From contig JAKDNC010000140.1 in NCBI GenBank assembly GCA_030452025.1, positions 1 to 8,094 on the forward strand: a stretch of 8,094 nt of DNA, written 5' to 3'. The stretch comes from Nocardioides sp. GTDB lineage: Bacteria; Actinomycetota; Actinomycetes; Propionibacteriales; Nocardioidaceae. The position numbers and the translations under genes were made by a program. Below the pieces are notes generated by a model. It was not told the origin of the DNA and did no database searches. It was given only the letters and a program-made list of their open reading frames with translations. Below, piece by piece: positions 1 to 5,079 of the stretch (positions within the stretch are counted from its first letter, which is position 1; each line of letters begins with the position of its first letter).

Positions 1-930
1 GGCCAACCCGGCCAGACCGTGCTGGTCGAGGTCGAGGAGATCGGCCGCGATCTGATACTCGTGGTTCAGCGTGGTCCCGAACATCGGCGGGTCGTCGGAG
101 TTGATGGAGAACCTGACACCCGCGTCCCGGAAGGCGCGCAACGGGTGCTCGGCAAGCGTGGCCACGGCCTTGGTCGCGACATTCGATGACGGGCAGACCT
201 CGAGCGGAATGGCATGTTCGGCGAGGTAGGCCACGAGCCCGGGGTCCTGCGCGGCCGTCGTACCGTGCCCGATCCGCTCGGCGCCCAAGAGCTTGATGGC
301 ATCCCAGACTGTCTCCGGCCCGGTGGTCTCCCCCGCGTGCGGGACGCTGTGCAGGCCGGCGGCACGCGCGGCGTCGAAGTGCGGCTGGAACTGCGGACGG
401 GGTACGCCGACCTCCGGGCCGCCTAGCCCGAAGCCGACCAGCGACTCCACGCGGTGATCGAGGGCGTAGGACAGCGTCGCGTCAGCGGCCGGGATTCCGC
501 TCTCGCCGGGGATGTCGTAGATCCAGCGCAGCACCAGGCCGAAGTCACGCTCCGCCTTGCGGCGGGCCTCCTCGATCGCCTCGGTGTAGGCCTCGATCGG
601 GATGCCGCGGATCACGGAGGTGTACGGCGTGCAGGTGAGCTCGGCATACTTCACGTTCTGCCCCGTCGACATCTCGCGCGCCACCTCGTAGGTGAGCAGC
701 TCGACGTCCTCCGGGGTCTTGATCAGGTCGACCACGGCCAGGTAGACGTCGATGAAGTGCGCAAAGTCCTTGAAGTCGAAGAACTTCCTGAGCTCCTCCG
801 GGTCGCTCGGCACGGCCCCGGGGTGACGCTGCGCGAGGGCGCTCACGATGCGCGGCGAGGCCGACCCGACGTGGTGCACGTGGAGCTCGGCCTTCGGGAT
901 GCCGGCGATGAAGTCAGACAGGTCAGTCAC
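1..930 (-). CDS. Adenosine deaminase family amidohydrolase (partial, C-terminus outside window)
   Basis: The first 310 residues are present without a stop; the family usually runs to about 340-360. This is a TIM-barrel, metal-dependent purine deaminase: zinc ligands H17 and H19 (ELHVHHVGS), H198 with catalytic E201 (PHAGETTG), H222 (RIGHGTT) and D279/D280 (INSDDPPMFG). All catalytic positions of adenosine deaminase are there. Two substrate-side motifs differ from classical Add: HxHH-VGS replaces HxHLDG, and GLGGPE (ending at E173) replaces DLAGDE. As I recall, an actinobacterial branch shares these changes, and some of its relatives act on aminodeoxyfutalosine in menaquinone synthesis, so the substrate is not certain. 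The GTG at 930 is chosen because MTDLSDFIAGIPKAELH fits the family N-terminus; an in-frame GTG at 954 is also possible. No Shine-Dalgarno is visible, and a leaderless promoter fits the 930 start. It is on the same strand as the redox pair upstream but 109 bp away. Confidence 0.88.
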   Translation of the reverse strand, partial: MTDLSDFIAGIPKAELHVHHVGSASPRIVSALAQRHPGAVPSDPEELRKFFDFKDFAHFIDVYLAVVDLIKTPEDVELLTYEVAREMSTGQNVKYAELTCTPYTSVIRGIPIEAYTEAIEEARRKAERDFGLVLRWIYDIPGESGIPAADATLSYALDHRVESLVGFGLGGPEVGVPRPQFQPHFDAARAAGLHSVPHAGETTGPETVWDAIKLLGAERIGHGTTAAQDPGLVAYLAEHAIPLEVCPSSNVATKAVATLAEHPLRAFRDAGVRFSINSDDPPMFGTTLNHEYQIAADLLDLDQHGLAGLA

Positions 931-937
931 GTCAGGC

Positions 938-966
938 AGTCTGCCAGCCGCCACGGGCGCTGCCAA
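938..966 (-). promoter_or_regulatory. Putative promoter of the adenosine-deaminase-like gene
   Basis: Read on the minus strand, TTGGCA (966-961) is followed after exactly 17 bases by CAGACT (943-938), and 7 bases later by the GTG start at 930. The -35 matches TTGACA at five of six positions; the -10 is weak (A2, A4, T6). The spacing would put the transcript start at or next to the GTG, consistent with a leaderless mRNA and with the missing ribosome binding site. Confidence 0.45.
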
Positions 967-981
967 AGCCTCAGCGCCGGT

Positions 982-1033
982 GTCGGGTGAGACGTTCGCG
1001 ACGCCCGACGGCCGACCCCGGTCGACCCCGGTC
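982..1033. repeat. Short tandem repeat and hairpin in the 931-1039 intergenic gap
   Basis: The 10-mer GACCCCGGTC occurs twice in tandem at 1014-1023 and 1024-1033, just beyond the stop of the DsbA-like gene. Next to it, GTCGGG (982-987) can pair with CCCGAC (1004-1009) across a 16-base loop. One of these may help end the minus-strand redox transcript, but the stems are short and there is no T-run, so a terminator is not claimed. Confidence 0.3.
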
Positions 1034-1039
1034 GAAGGA

Positions 1040-1768
1040 TCAACCTCCGTTGATCGCCGACAGAATGTTGTCGGCCATCTCCTGGATCGTGCTGCCGTCG
1101 ACGGGTTCTCCGTTGACGAAGGCGGCCGGGGTCCCGGTGATGCCCTCCTTGGACGCGGCGTCACTGGCGTTGGTGGCCCACTCGTCGAAGTCGCCGTCCT
1201 TGATGCCGGAGGCCACGCCATCGCCACCGGCACCGGACTTCTTGGCCAGGTCGATCAGCCAGTCCGTGTCGGGCGAGGGGCCGGACTCGGGCGGCTGGTT
1301 CACGAAGAGCTGGTTGTGGAACTCCAGCGCTGCCTTGCCGCCGACCTCGTCCAGGACCACCCCGAAGGCATTGAGCGCCTCGCTGGAGTAGTCGTTGAGG
1401 AAAGCCATCGGGCGGTAGACGACATAGGCGTCTCCGTCCTTGGCTGCCTGGAGCAGGTCATCCCGGGTCGCCGACTCCAGCTGCTGGCAGTACGGGCACT
1501 GGAAGTCCTCGAAGATCTCGACCTTGACCGGCGCCTCCGGGTCGCCGACGCCGAGGCCGTACTCGTCGGCGGTCGCGATCGCTACGTTGCCGGGCTCCGT
1601 CGTCTGCGACGAGCCGCCACCGGGCTTGTCGGCAGCCTCGCCGCTGGTGTCACGGTTGGACTGGATCGCCCAGCCGACCGCGATGATCATCAGGAGTACG
1701 ACGGCCACGCAGCCGCCGATCACGACGTTCCGATTCCCGGAATTCGAGGTCTTGTATGTGGAGGGCAT
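1040..1768 (-). CDS. Membrane-anchored DsbA-like thioredoxin-fold protein (Thioredoxin_4 type)
   Basis: 242 aa. A polar N-terminus is followed by one hydrophobic segment at about residues 14-35, with no clear cleavage site, then a Gly/Ser/Thr-rich linker (40-65) and a DsbA-like domain (about 66-242). The active site is C91-P-Y-C94 in EDFQCPYCQQ, and the cis-proline loop is TGTP214AAFVNG. It should act outside the membrane as a thiol oxidase, isomerase or reductase on exported proteins; the sequence does not say which direction. It is translated directly after the MauE-like gene: the gap is 9 bases, and its Shine-Dalgarno (AAAGGAA, 1778-1772) overlaps that gene's TGA, so the two form one operon. 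MauE-type membrane proteins are thought to serve the redox state of partner thioredoxin-like proteins, which fits this pairing. A second protein of the same design lies at 4369-5079. Confidence 0.88.
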   Translation of the reverse strand: MPSTYKTSNSGNRNVVIGGCVAVVLLMIIAVGWAIQSNRDTSGEAADKPGGGSSQTTEPGNVAIATADEYGLGVGDPEAPVKVEIFEDFQCPYCQQLESATRDDLLQAAKDGDAYVVYRPMAFLNDYSSEALNAFGVVLDEVGGKAALEFHNQLFVNQPPESGPSPDTDWLIDLAKKSGAGGDGVASGIKDGDFDEWATNASDAASKEGITGTPAAFVNGEPVDGSTIQEMADNILSAINGG

Positions 1769-1777
1769 GAGTTCCTT

Positions 1778-2233
1778 TCACTCCTTGGTGAAGAGCAGGT
1801 TGTCGAGGGCCAGTCGGGTGCGGGGGCGCCAGACCAGGAAGGCCGAGATGATCAGGAGGCCGACGTCACGGGCGATCTCCCACGGGTACTCGTCGGTGAC
1901 GCCCTCCTTGAAACCCCCGCCACCGAAGCAGCCGCAATCGATCTGGAGACCACGCGACCACGCCGAGGCGATCCCGAAGATGAACGCCGCGAAGAGCAGG
2001 ATTGAGATCACCGACATGACACGGACGAAGACTCCGAGCACGAGGCACAGGCCGACGACGACTTCGAGGAGGGGCAGCACGTGGCCGACGGTCGGCACGA
2101 CCGCCTCCGGCAGCAGGTCATAGGCGCGGACGGCCCGGACGCTGGCAGCCGGGTCGGGAAGTTTGAGCGCACCCGCGACGACCCAGACGCCGCCCACGAC
2201 GAGACGCGCCGCGAGTCCGATCCATCCCAGCAT
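1778..2233 (-). CDS. MauE/DoxX-like redox-associated membrane protein
   Basis: 151 aa with about four hydrophobic segments (roughly 4-24, 46-68, 72-92 and 121-137), the length and topology of MauE/DoxX-family proteins. The first helix has the family-like pattern RLVVGGVWVVAGALKL. Between helices 3 and 4 is the cysteine motif IDC100GC102FGGGG, typical of the MauE branch; C63 lies in helix 2. MauE of methylamine utilisation is needed, with the thioredoxin-like MauD, for disulfide formation in its target enzyme. There is no other mau gene here, so only the redox-partner role is carried over, as inference, to the DsbA-like protein encoded next. The ATG at 2233 begins directly at the first helix. 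There is no good ribosome binding site, but a TANNNT box stands 7 bases upstream, so the mRNA may be leaderless. It is divergent from orn. Confidence 0.8.
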   Translation of the reverse strand: MLGWIGLAARLVVGGVWVVAGALKLPDPAASVRAVRAYDLLPEAVVPTVGHVLPLLEVVVGLCLVLGVFVRVMSVISILLFAAFIFGIASAWSRGLQIDCGCFGGGGFKEGVTDEYPWEIARDVGLLIISAFLVWRPRTRLALDNLLFTKE

Positions 2234-2240
2234 GTGCCCG

Positions 2241-2246
2241 AGACTA
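2241..2246 (-). promoter_or_regulatory. Putative -10 box of the MauE-like/DsbA-like operon
   Basis: On the minus strand TAGTCT ends 7 bases before the ATG at 2233, matching the actinobacterial TANNNT pattern and placing the transcript start at the start codon. No convincing -35 is seen 16-19 bases further upstream. Confidence 0.45.
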
Positions 2247-2293
2247 GAGAGTCAGCCTGAGACGAGCCTGAAGGGGCCACGCGTGTTGTCGTC

Positions 2294-2299
2294 TAGTGT
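2294..2299 (+). promoter_or_regulatory. Putative -10 box of orn
   Basis: TAGTGT (TANNNT) ends 7 bases before the GTG at 2307. The purine run GGAG next to the start overlaps the GTG itself and is too close to act as a Shine-Dalgarno, so a leaderless transcript starting at the GTG is the simpler reading. The mirror-image arrangement for the divergent MauE-like gene lies 47 bases away. No clear -35 is present. Confidence 0.45.
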
Positions 2300-2306
2300 C
2301 GTAGGA

Positions 2307-2942
2307 GTGAATAACAGACTTGTATGGATCGACTGTGAAATGACCGGGCTCGACCTCGGCGCCGACGCACTGATCGAGGTGGCGGCCCTGGTGACCGACT
2401 TCGAGCTCAACGTCCTCGGCGAGGGCGTGGACCTGATCATCAAGCCCCCGCCCGAATCGCTGGACCAGATGAACGACTTCGTGCGTGACATGCATGTGAA
2501 GTCGGGACTGCTCGAGGAGCTCAACGACGGCATCTCCATGGCCGACGCCGAGCAGCAGGTGCTGGCCTACATCCAGGAGTATTGTCCCGACGGTTCCAGA
2601 CCCCCGTTGGCCGGCAACACGGTGGCCACCGACCGCGCCTTCCTGGCCCGCGACATGGTCGAGCTCGAGCAGTTCCTGCACTACCGGATCGTCGATGTCT
2701 CCTCGATCAAGGAACTCTCCCGCCGCTGGTATCCCCGCGCCTACTTCCAGGCGCCCGCCAAGCGTGGCAACCACCGCGCCCTGGCCGACATCCAGGAGAG
2801 CATCGAGGAGCTGCGTTACTACCGCGAGGCTGTCTTCGTGGCGCCTCCCGGTCCCAACTCCAGGGCCGCGAAGGTGATCGCCGAGAAGCATGGCGGGGCC
2901 CTCACCGGCCTGGGTGACCCCGATTCGCCCAACACCCCCTGA
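2307..2942 (+). CDS. orn: Oligoribonuclease (3'-5' exoribonuclease, DEDDh family)
   Basis: 211 aa, about the usual length for actinobacterial Orn. This cytoplasmic enzyme degrades RNA pieces of about 2-5 nucleotides to mononucleotides, finishing mRNA decay and, in other bacteria, clearing pGpG from cyclic-di-GMP turnover. All DEDDh catalytic residues are visible: D9 and E11 (WIDCEMTGLD), D109 (NTVATDRAFLARD), H156 (RGNHRALAD) and D161. The FLHYR, DVSSIKEL and RRWYPR stretches are characteristic of Orn. The start is taken as GTG 2307 because VNNRLVWIDCEMTG aligns with the normal N-terminus; longer in-frame starts (ATG 2163, GTG 2283) would add non-conserved residues, and the first would run across the divergent MauE-like gene. 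The C-terminal tail (about 185-211) is variable in the family. A tRNA-His gene follows on the same strand 48 bases later. Confidence 0.97.
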   Translation: MNNRLVWIDCEMTGLDLGADALIEVAALVTDFELNVLGEGVDLIIKPPPESLDQMNDFVRDMHVKSGLLEELNDGISMADAEQQVLAYIQEYCPDGSRPPLAGNTVATDRAFLARDMVELEQFLHYRIVDVSSIKELSRRWYPRAYFQAPAKRGNHRALADIQESIEELRYYREAVFVAPPGPNSRAAKVIAEKHGGALTGLGDPDSPNTP

Positions 2943-2949
2943 CTAGGGC

Positions 2950-2955
2950 TACACT
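2950..2955 (+). promoter_or_regulatory. Putative -10 box of tRNA-His
   Basis: TACACT matches TANNNT and would start a transcript near 2962, leaving a leader of about 30 bases for RNase P to remove. No good -35 is seen upstream, where it would overlap the end of orn. Read-through from orn is also possible. Confidence 0.4.
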
Positions 2956-2990
2956 GCTCTCCGGCCAGACGGCTTCGGCATCTAGGTCAT

Positions 2991-3067
2991 GGTGGGTATA
3001 GCTCAGCTGGTAGAGCGCCGCCTTGTGGTGGCGGATGTCGCGGGTTCAAGTCCCGTTACTCACCCCA
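2991..3067 (+). tRNA. tRNA-His (anticodon GTG)
   Basis: The complete cloverleaf can be read by eye. The acceptor arm GTGGGTA (2992-2998) pairs with TACTCAC (3057-3063) with one G-U pair. The D-loop is AGCTGGTAGAGC-like. The anticodon stem CCGCC/GGCGG encloses the loop TTGTGGT with anticodon GTG. The T-arm is GCGGG-TTCAAGT-CCCGT. The base before the acceptor is G (2991), the encoded G-1 that marks histidine tRNAs, opposite discriminator C73 (3064); together they form the main HisRS identity pair. The 3' CCA (3065-3067) is encoded. The last six bases also belong to the left arm of the following inverted repeat. Confidence 0.97.
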
Positions 3068-3120
3068 ATGCAGACGGGCCCCTGATCGCATCGCGGTCAG
3101 GGGCCCGTCTGCATTGGGGT
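3062..3120 (+). terminator. Perfect 24-bp inverted repeat, probable tRNA-His terminator
   Basis: Bases 3062-3085 are the exact reverse complement of 3097-3120. The stem can extend by one G-U pair and three more pairs (3086-3089 with 3093-3096), leaving a 3-base loop and about 28 pairs in total. It lies directly after the tRNA and has no T-run, as is common for actinobacterial terminators. Unusually, the left arm begins inside the tRNA (A71, C72, C73, CCA), so the right arm ends with a copy complementary to the mature 3' end. Confidence 0.75.
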
Positions 3121-3195
3121 CGAGGCTCAGTTCCCGGCCACCCGGATCCGAACCGCCGACCCGGCCGGCGGCCCAGTACGCAGCCGCCCTCCTGC

Positions 3196-3201
3196 TACGT
3201 T
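3196..3201 (+). promoter_or_regulatory. Putative -10 box of the ArsR-rhodanese operon
   Basis: TACGTT fits TANNNT and is preceded by TGC, an extended -10-like feature. It would start transcription at about 3208, inside the inverted repeat at 3198-3225. No clear -35 is present. The rest of the 3121-3195 gap shows no feature that I recognise. Confidence 0.45.
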
Positions 3202-3225
3202 ATTCCAAAGATCTTTGGAGGAACG
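3198..3225 (+). promoter_or_regulatory. Inverted-repeat operator candidate over transcription start and RBS
   Basis: The core 3204-3219, TCCAAAGATCTTTGGA, is a perfect 16-bp palindrome. The outer four bases on each side, CGTT (3198-3201) and AACG (3222-3225), also pair, so 26 of 28 positions are symmetric; only 3202/3221 and 3203/3220 break it. It overlaps the last part of the -10, the likely start point and the Shine-Dalgarno GGAGGA (3217-3222). Position, length and symmetry are those of an ArsR-family autorepression site. Confidence 0.7.
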
Positions 3226-3894
3226 ATGCAATCGGATCGCAAGGGCCACCTGTTCGATCAGGTGGGAGTCGTGGGCAAGGCCTTCGGCAGCCCGCGTCGA
3301 CTCCAGCTGGTCGAACTGCTGGCCCAGGGTGAACGCACGGTCGAGTCACTGTCCCGCGCCGCAGGGATGGGCCTCAACTCGGTCTCGGCCCACCTCCAGG
3401 TGCTCAAGCTCGCGAACCTCGTCGCCACCCGCCGGGAAGGAACCCGGATCCACTACCGCCTCGCCGGCGACGACGTCGCGCAGCTCTACGACGCGATGCT
3501 GACCGTGGCCCGCCAGCGATCGGCCGACGTGGGCAAGGCCCTCGACGCCTATCTCAACGTGCCCGGCTCCGAGGAGGTCGAGCTGGTCACCCGCGACGAG
3601 CTGACCTCGATGCTCAAGCGCGACAATGCGCTCGTGGTCGATGTACGCCCCCGTGAGGAGTACGCCGCCGGGCACATCCCCGGCGCCCGCAACGTGCCGT
3701 TCGAGGAGCTCACCGGCGCGGTGGACAGCCTGCGACTCACCACCCCGGTGATCGCCTACTGCCGGGGCGCCTACTGCGTCATGGCCCACGACGCCGTCCG
3801 CCTGCTCGGCGGCGAGGGCGTCATCGCCCGCCGTCTGGAGGACGGGATGCTGGAGTGGCGCACCCATGGCCACCCGGTCGAGGTGGGCGCATGA
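3226..3894 (+). CDS. ArsR-family HTH / rhodanese fusion transcriptional regulator
   Basis: 222 aa. Residues about 8-100 are an ArsR-type winged helix; the recognition region is SRAAGMGLNSVSAHLQVLK and the wing is ATRREGTRIHYRL. Residues about 115-220 are a rhodanese domain with VVDVRPREEYAAGHIPGA and the active loop YC179RGAYC184. The two loop cysteines are the only ones in the protein, and the ArsR metal motif ELCVCDL is absent, so arsenic or zinc sensing through the classical site is unlikely. The rhodanese cysteine could instead take up sulfane sulfur and signal to the DNA-binding part; this is inference. Rv0324 of M. tuberculosis has the same domain order. The ATG at 3226 has a strong Shine-Dalgarno (GGAGGA, 3217-3222). 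Reading back to 2989 would only translate the tRNA. It opens a four-gene operon, and its TGA overlaps the next ATG (ATGA). Confidence 0.93.
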   Translation: MQSDRKGHLFDQVGVVGKAFGSPRRLQLVELLAQGERTVESLSRAAGMGLNSVSAHLQVLKLANLVATRREGTRIHYRLAGDDVAQLYDAMLTVARQRSADVGKALDAYLNVPGSEEVELVTRDELTSMLKRDNALVVDVRPREEYAAGHIPGARNVPFEELTGAVDSLRLTTPVIAYCRGAYCVMAHDAVRLLGGEGVIARRLEDGMLEWRTHGHPVEVGA

Positions 3895-4376
3895 TGACGG
3901 CCCTTCGCGCATGGCCGGCTCGACGCTGGTGCGCTGCCGTGCTGGCTGCCGTGGCGTTCACCCTCGTGGTGGCCGTCCCGACTGCCTTGATCGACACGCC
4001 CTTCTTTGGCCGGGAGATCCCGCCCACGTGGTGGGCCTGGCCCTCGCTCGTCGTGTCCTCGGTGCTCGCCGGGATGCTGATCGCCTCCTACCTGGCCGAC
4101 CCATCCGATGCCCCTGCCGATACCCGGGCCGACCGCCGCGCCACCCGCGGAGGATGGGCCGGCAGCGTGCTGACCTTCTTTGCCGTCGGCTGCCCGGTGT
4201 GCAACAAGCTGGTGCTCGTCGCGCTGGGCAGTGCCGGCGCCCTGACCTGGTTCGAGCCGGTCCAACCGCTGCTGCAGGTCGCGGCCGTGGTCCTCCTCCT
4301 GTGGGCCTTGCGCCAGCGCCTGCGCGGCGAGATCGCCTGTCCCGTCCAGCCCCGACCCGAGGTCAGCCATGTTTGA
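3891..4376 (+). CDS. Small four-helix membrane protein with CPVCN motif, unknown function
   Basis: 161 aa with four hydrophobic segments (about 13-34, 50-68, 89-112 and 123-141). The third holds FFAVGC101PVC104NKLVLVALG, a CxxC pair at or in the membrane; C150 lies in the short C-terminal tail (EIAC150PVQP). I know similar unnamed actinobacterial proteins but no described function, and I see no match to CcdA, VKOR, MerT or DsbB beyond the general idea of a membrane cysteine pair. The ATG at 3891 overlaps the regulator's stop by four bases (ATGA) and ATG 3894 follows at once; AGGTGGG just upstream can serve as ribosome binding site. The 3' end overlaps the next gene by 8 bases. Position between an ArsR-rhodanese regulator and a DsbA/CcdA pair points to a thiol redox or sulfur-handling role. 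Confidence 0.85.
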   Translation: MMTALRAWPARRWCAAVLAAVAFTLVVAVPTALIDTPFFGREIPPTWWAWPSLVVSSVLAGMLIASYLADPSDAPADTRADRRATRGGWAGSVLTFFAVGCPVCNKLVLVALGSAGALTWFEPVQPLLQVAAVVLLLWALRQRLRGEIACPVQPRPEVSHV

Positions 4377-5079
4377 GTCCCGCAAGAGCCCGCTGTTTCC
4401 ACTCCTGGTCGCCGCCGTCGCGGCGATTGCGCTCGTGGTGGTGCTGACCACCCAGGGCAACGAGGATGAGGACAAGACGAGTCCCGCCGCGTCCGGGGCC
4501 GACAGCTCGGAGTCGTCGGCGGGTCCGCTGTCCGGGCTCGCCCGACGCGACGCCGACGACCCGGTCGCGCTGGGCGAGGTCGACGCACCCGTCGTGATGG
4601 TGGCCTACTCGGAATACCAGTGCCCCTACTGCGGCAAGTTCGCCCGCGACACCGAGCCGAAGCTGATCGAGAAGTACGTCGAGGACGGGACCCTGCGCAT
4701 CGAATGGCGGGACTTCCCCTACCTCGGCCCCGAGTCGACCACGGCCGCCCTCGCCGGCCGTGCCGCAGCCGCCCAGGACAAGTTCTGGGAGTTCCACGAG
4801 GCGATGTTCGCCGACCAGCTGCCGCCCAACAGCGGCAACCTGAACGAGGAGTACGTCGCGAGCGTCGCCGATGACGCCGGCCTGGACGTGGACCAGTTCC
4901 GCGAGGACATGTCCTCCGATGCCGTCCAGAAGCTGGTCGACGCGGACTTCAACGAAGGACAGTCACTCGGCGTGAACGGAACCCCCAGCTTCGTGATCAA
5001 CGGCACCCCGGTCGTCGGGGCCCAGCCGCTCGAACACTTCGAGCAGGTCATCGACGAGGCCGCGGAAGCCGCACCGTGA
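4369..5079 (+). CDS. Membrane-anchored DsbA-like thioredoxin-fold protein
   Basis: 236 aa. The N-terminal hydrophobic segment at about residues 9-28 has no obvious cleavage site and probably anchors the protein. An acidic and Ser-rich linker follows (30-55), then a DsbA-like domain from about 62. The active site is C85-P-Y-C88 in SEYQCPYCGK, and the cis-proline loop is NGTP206SFVING; the helical insert is acidic. It should exchange disulfides on the outer face. The start ATG at 4369 lies within the upstream gene (8-bp overlap), and the stop overlaps the CcdA gene's GTG (GTGA), so the three are translationally linked. CcdA-type transporters feed electrons to just such anchored thioredoxin-fold proteins, so a reductive role is more likely here than for the paralog at 1040-1768, whose partner is MauE-like. 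Confidence 0.9.
   Translation: MFESRKSPLFPLLVAAVAAIALVVVLTTQGNEDEDKTSPAASGADSSESSAGPLSGLARRDADDPVALGEVDAPVVMVAYSEYQCPYCGKFARDTEPKLIEKYVEDGTLRIEWRDFPYLGPESTTAALAGRAAAAQDKFWEFHEAMFADQLPPNSGNLNEEYVASVADDAGLDVDQFREDMSSDAVQKLVDADFNEGQSLGVNGTPSFVINGTPVVGAQPLEHFEQVIDEAAEAAP

Noticed and set aside
848..2005. 385-codon plus-strand frame opposite the DsbA-like and MauE-like genes
   Set aside because: Open only because of high third-position GC on the other strand; the translation is rich in V, G, R, D and L with no motif, while the minus strand encodes recognisable proteins.
2163..2306. Longer start for orn (ATG 2163)
   Set aside because: The 48 added residues are antisense to the MauE-like gene and unlike any Orn N-terminus; GTG 2307 fits the family.
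2244..2891. 215-codon minus-strand frame opposite orn
   Set aside because: Shadow of a conserved gene, with His/Val/Gly-rich low-information translation.
3062..3120. Attachment site of an integrative element at the tRNA-His 3' end
   Set aside because: The repeat is inverted and immediate, not a distant direct repeat, and no integrase gene is present; a terminator explains most of it.
2989..3225. N-terminal extension of the ArsR-rhodanese frame starting with GIAQLVERRLVVADVAGSSPV
   Set aside because: This is the well-known false translation of a tRNA gene; the frame is open only because it reads through tRNA-His and the hairpin. ATG 3226 has a strong Shine-Dalgarno.
3226..3894. Arsenic-resistance regulator
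   Set aside because: The ArsR metal-binding cysteine motif is missing, and no arsenate reductase or arsenite pump is in the operon.
3771..4588. Minus-strand frames opposite the CPVCN membrane protein and the second DsbA-like gene
   Set aside because: Antisense to tightly overlapping genes with recognisable products; no ribosome site or motif.
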